Source: Nocardia brasiliensis IFM 10847
GTDB lineage: Bacteria; Actinomycetota; Actinomycetes; Mycobacteriales; Mycobacteriaceae
Direction of reading: 5' to 3'
NCBI RefSeq assembly: GCF_000710915.1
Contig: NZ_BAUA01000002.1
Coordinates: 24,881 to 88,880 of the forward strand
DNA: 64,000 nt
This document shows, one piece after another, positions 62,500 through 64,000 of the stretch (positions within the stretch are counted from its first letter, which is position 1; each line of letters opens with the position of its first letter). The position numbers and the translations under genes are program-made. The notes under the pieces are model-generated. The model was given only the letters and a program-made list of their open reading frames with translations. It was not told the DNA's origin and did no database searches.

Positions 62500-63939
62500 A
62501 TGCGGTGGTTCGGGGCGATACTCGCGGTCGTGGCGCTCGCCGCCGGGGCCTGTTCGGCGGCGCCGTCCCGCCCGGCCGGGCCCGCGTGGTCGCCGTGTCA
62601 GGGCGGCGCGGACAACGGGCGGAAGTGGGAATGCGCGACGATCACCGCCGCGCGTGACTATCGCGATCCCGGTGCGGGCACGATCGAACTCGCGTTGATC
62701 CGCACCCGCAGCGCCGATCCCGCGAAGCGACTCGGCTCGTTGGTCTACAACCCTGGCGGACCCGGCGGTTCCGGCCTGGAAACCGTTGGGGGCGTGGCCG
62801 CCCGGTTCTCCGCCCTGTTGGATCGGTACGACCTGGTGTCCTGGGATCCGCGCGGGGTGGGTCGGAGCACCCCGGTGGTCTGCACGGAAACCGCACTGCC
62901 CGAGCGTGTTCCGCGTACGGACGCCGAGTGGGCCGCGATCGACGCGAGCAGCAAGCAATTCGCTGAGTCGTGCGTCGCGGGTTCGGGCGACCTGCTGCCC
63001 CACGTCGGCTTGTTCGACTCTGCGCGCGACCTCGATCTCGTCCGGGCCGCGGTGGGTGACGACCGGCTCAACTATCTCGGCGTCTCCTACGGCGGGCAAC
63101 TCGGTGCCGCGTACGCCACGCTCTTCCCGGAGCGGGTCGGACGCATGCTGCTCGACGCGCCCGGCACCCCGTTGCGCACCTTCCGGCAGAGCCTGCTCGA
63201 TCAGTCCGCGGGCAGTGAGGCGGCACTGCGCGACTTCCTCGCTTTCTGTGTTGCCCAAGGGAATTGCCCACTCGGTGCGACCGAGGAGGAGGCCCTGGGT
63301 CGGGTCGACGACTTCCTCGCCCGCACGGCGATAGCGCCGCTGCCCACCGGGCGGGGTACACCGCTCACCCGGTCGGTCGCGACCGCCGGACTGGGTCTCG
63401 GTGCCGCCGCCCCCGAGGTGTGGCCGCACCTGATCACCGCTCTCGCCCAGGCCATCTCCGGCAACGGCGACGAACTCGTCGGCTACGCCGACCTTTTCGC
63501 CGGCCTGCGCCCCGACGGCACCCGCTCCAACTTCGCCTCCATCAACACCGCCGCGAACTGCGCCGACTACCCGGACGTCTACTCGGTCGCCCAGGTCCGC
63601 GCCCTCCTGCCCGAGTTCGCCGCCGCAGCACCACGTTTCGGCGAACTCACCGCCCTCCGGCTGGCCGAATGCGCCCACTGGCCGGTCCACGGCGTCGGCC
63701 GCGCCCCACTGGACGCCGCAGGCGCGCCCCCGATCCTTTTGATCGGCAACACAGGTGACCCAGAAGCCCCCCTTGCCTGGGTAACCGAACTAGCCCAAGC
63801 CCTACCCTCCGCCATCCTCCTCACCTACCACGGCGTCGGCCACGGCGCCTACGGTGGAGTAGACGACTGCGTCGACCGAACGGTGAACGCCTACCTGCGC
63901 GACGGACTCGTACCGGATCATGGAACAACCTGCCCGTAA
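62500..63939 (+). CDS. Secreted alpha/beta hydrolase, tripeptidyl aminopeptidase (TAP-like)
   Basis: 479 aa. A signal peptide (FGAILAVVALAAGACSAAPS) with a weak lipobox at Cys18 is followed by an alpha/beta-hydrolase domain with nucleophile GVSYGGQLGAAYAT, oxyanion region NPGGPGGSG, Asp in LIGNTGDPEAPL and His in YHGVGHGAYGG. The C-terminal domain is TAP-like (PF08386-type), found in secreted tripeptidyl and prolyl aminopeptidases. The ATG at 62500 gives this signal peptide; the longer frame from 62449 starts inside the operator. Regulated by the divergent TetR protein. Confidence 0.87.
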   Translation: MRWFGAILAVVALAAGACSAAPSRPAGPAWSPCQGGADNGRKWECATITAARDYRDPGAGTIELALIRTRSADPAKRLGSLVYNPGGPGGSGLETVGGVAARFSALLDRYDLVSWDPRGVGRSTPVVCTETALPERVPRTDAEWAAIDASSKQFAESCVAGSGDLLPHVGLFDSARDLDLVRAAVGDDRLNYLGVSYGGQLGAAYATLFPERVGRMLLDAPGTPLRTFRQSLLDQSAGSEAALRDFLAFCVAQGNCPLGATEEEALGRVDDFLARTAIAPLPTGRGTPLTRSVATAGLGLGAAAPEVWPHLITALAQAISGNGDELVGYADLFAGLRPDGTRSNFASINTAANCADYPDVYSVAQVRALLPEFAAAAPRFGELTALRLAECAHWPVHGVGRAPLDAAGAPPILLIGNTGDPEAPLAWVTELAQALPSAILLTYHGVGHGAYGGVDDCVDRTVNAYLRDGLVPDHGTTCP

Positions 63940-64000
63940 CCCTCGCCGGAGCCGGGCAGCTTGGTCCGAGTGCGGATGCCTGCCGGGGTGTCCCGTCTCA

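Overview
The window is high-GC actinobacterial chromosome, most likely Nocardia or a close relative in the Mycobacteriales. The evidence is an EspG-type ESX (type VII secretion) gene, a complete YrbE-Mce lipid-import operon, the Mec/CysO/CysM cysteine module, small families common in Nocardia and mycobacteria (DUF4189, DUF5313, DUF6131, DUF3817), and many TetR regulators. I saw no rRNA, tRNA, CRISPR array, insertion sequence, integrase or phage gene. All genus and family calls rest on reading the proteins, not on a database search.

Layout. 1-2481: the end of an ESX-linked cluster (helical protein, WXG-like protein with a Ser/Thr/Pro-rich tail, EspG), facing a methyltransferase. 3353-15574: a conserved core block in nearly the M. 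tuberculosis Rv1329c-Rv1343c order (dinG, pncB, clpS, DUF2017, P1 peptidase, mec, cysO, cysM, rhomboid, cAMP phosphodiesterase, rph, rdgB, DUF3817, LprD-like). Here pncA is inserted next to pncB, and murI is missing from its usual place between the rhomboid and phosphodiesterase genes. 15675-30863: accessory genes including an SDR, a secreted lipase, two convergent TetR genes, a group 2 sigma factor behind a small ORF and a perfect hairpin, an MFS pump with a winged-helix tail, PadR, an FAD monooxygenase, an ABC exporter, and a secreted HNH nuclease.

31358-39490: a TDT-family transporter with a divergent LysR gene, phoU, a transglutaminase-like protein, secreted FG-GAP and DUF4189 proteins, an F420/PPOX enzyme and a ChaA-type antiporter. 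39942-48495: the Mce operon (yrbEA, yrbEB, mceA-F, one Mce-associated gene), tightly overlapped, with a one-base frameshift near the 3' end of mceD that puts most of mceD in one open frame with mceE. 48591-57976: a Pro-rich membrane protein, an aminoglycoside phosphotransferase-like kinase plus an internally deleted copy of it, TetR/P450, an OhrR-like MarR with a DUF418 protein, a Na+/H+ antiporter, an HMA-fold protein without the metal-binding cysteines, and a run of small stress-type genes (DUF6131, CsbD). 58038-63939: TetR/hydrolase pairs with clear operators, a VIT1-type protein, a DUF218 protein, and a short stretch holding fragments of two former genes (PPOX and ECF sigma).

Functional themes are NAD salvage (pncA/pncB), cysteine synthesis from a thiocarboxylated carrier (mec/cysO/cysM), lipid import (Mce), envelope secretion, and small regulator-target pairs whose intergenic palindromes can be read directly. 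The least ordinary points are the mceD frameshift, the three gene remnants, an orphan minus-strand terminator suggesting an unannotated transcript at about 31.0-31.2 kb, and the ESX-linked pair at the left edge.
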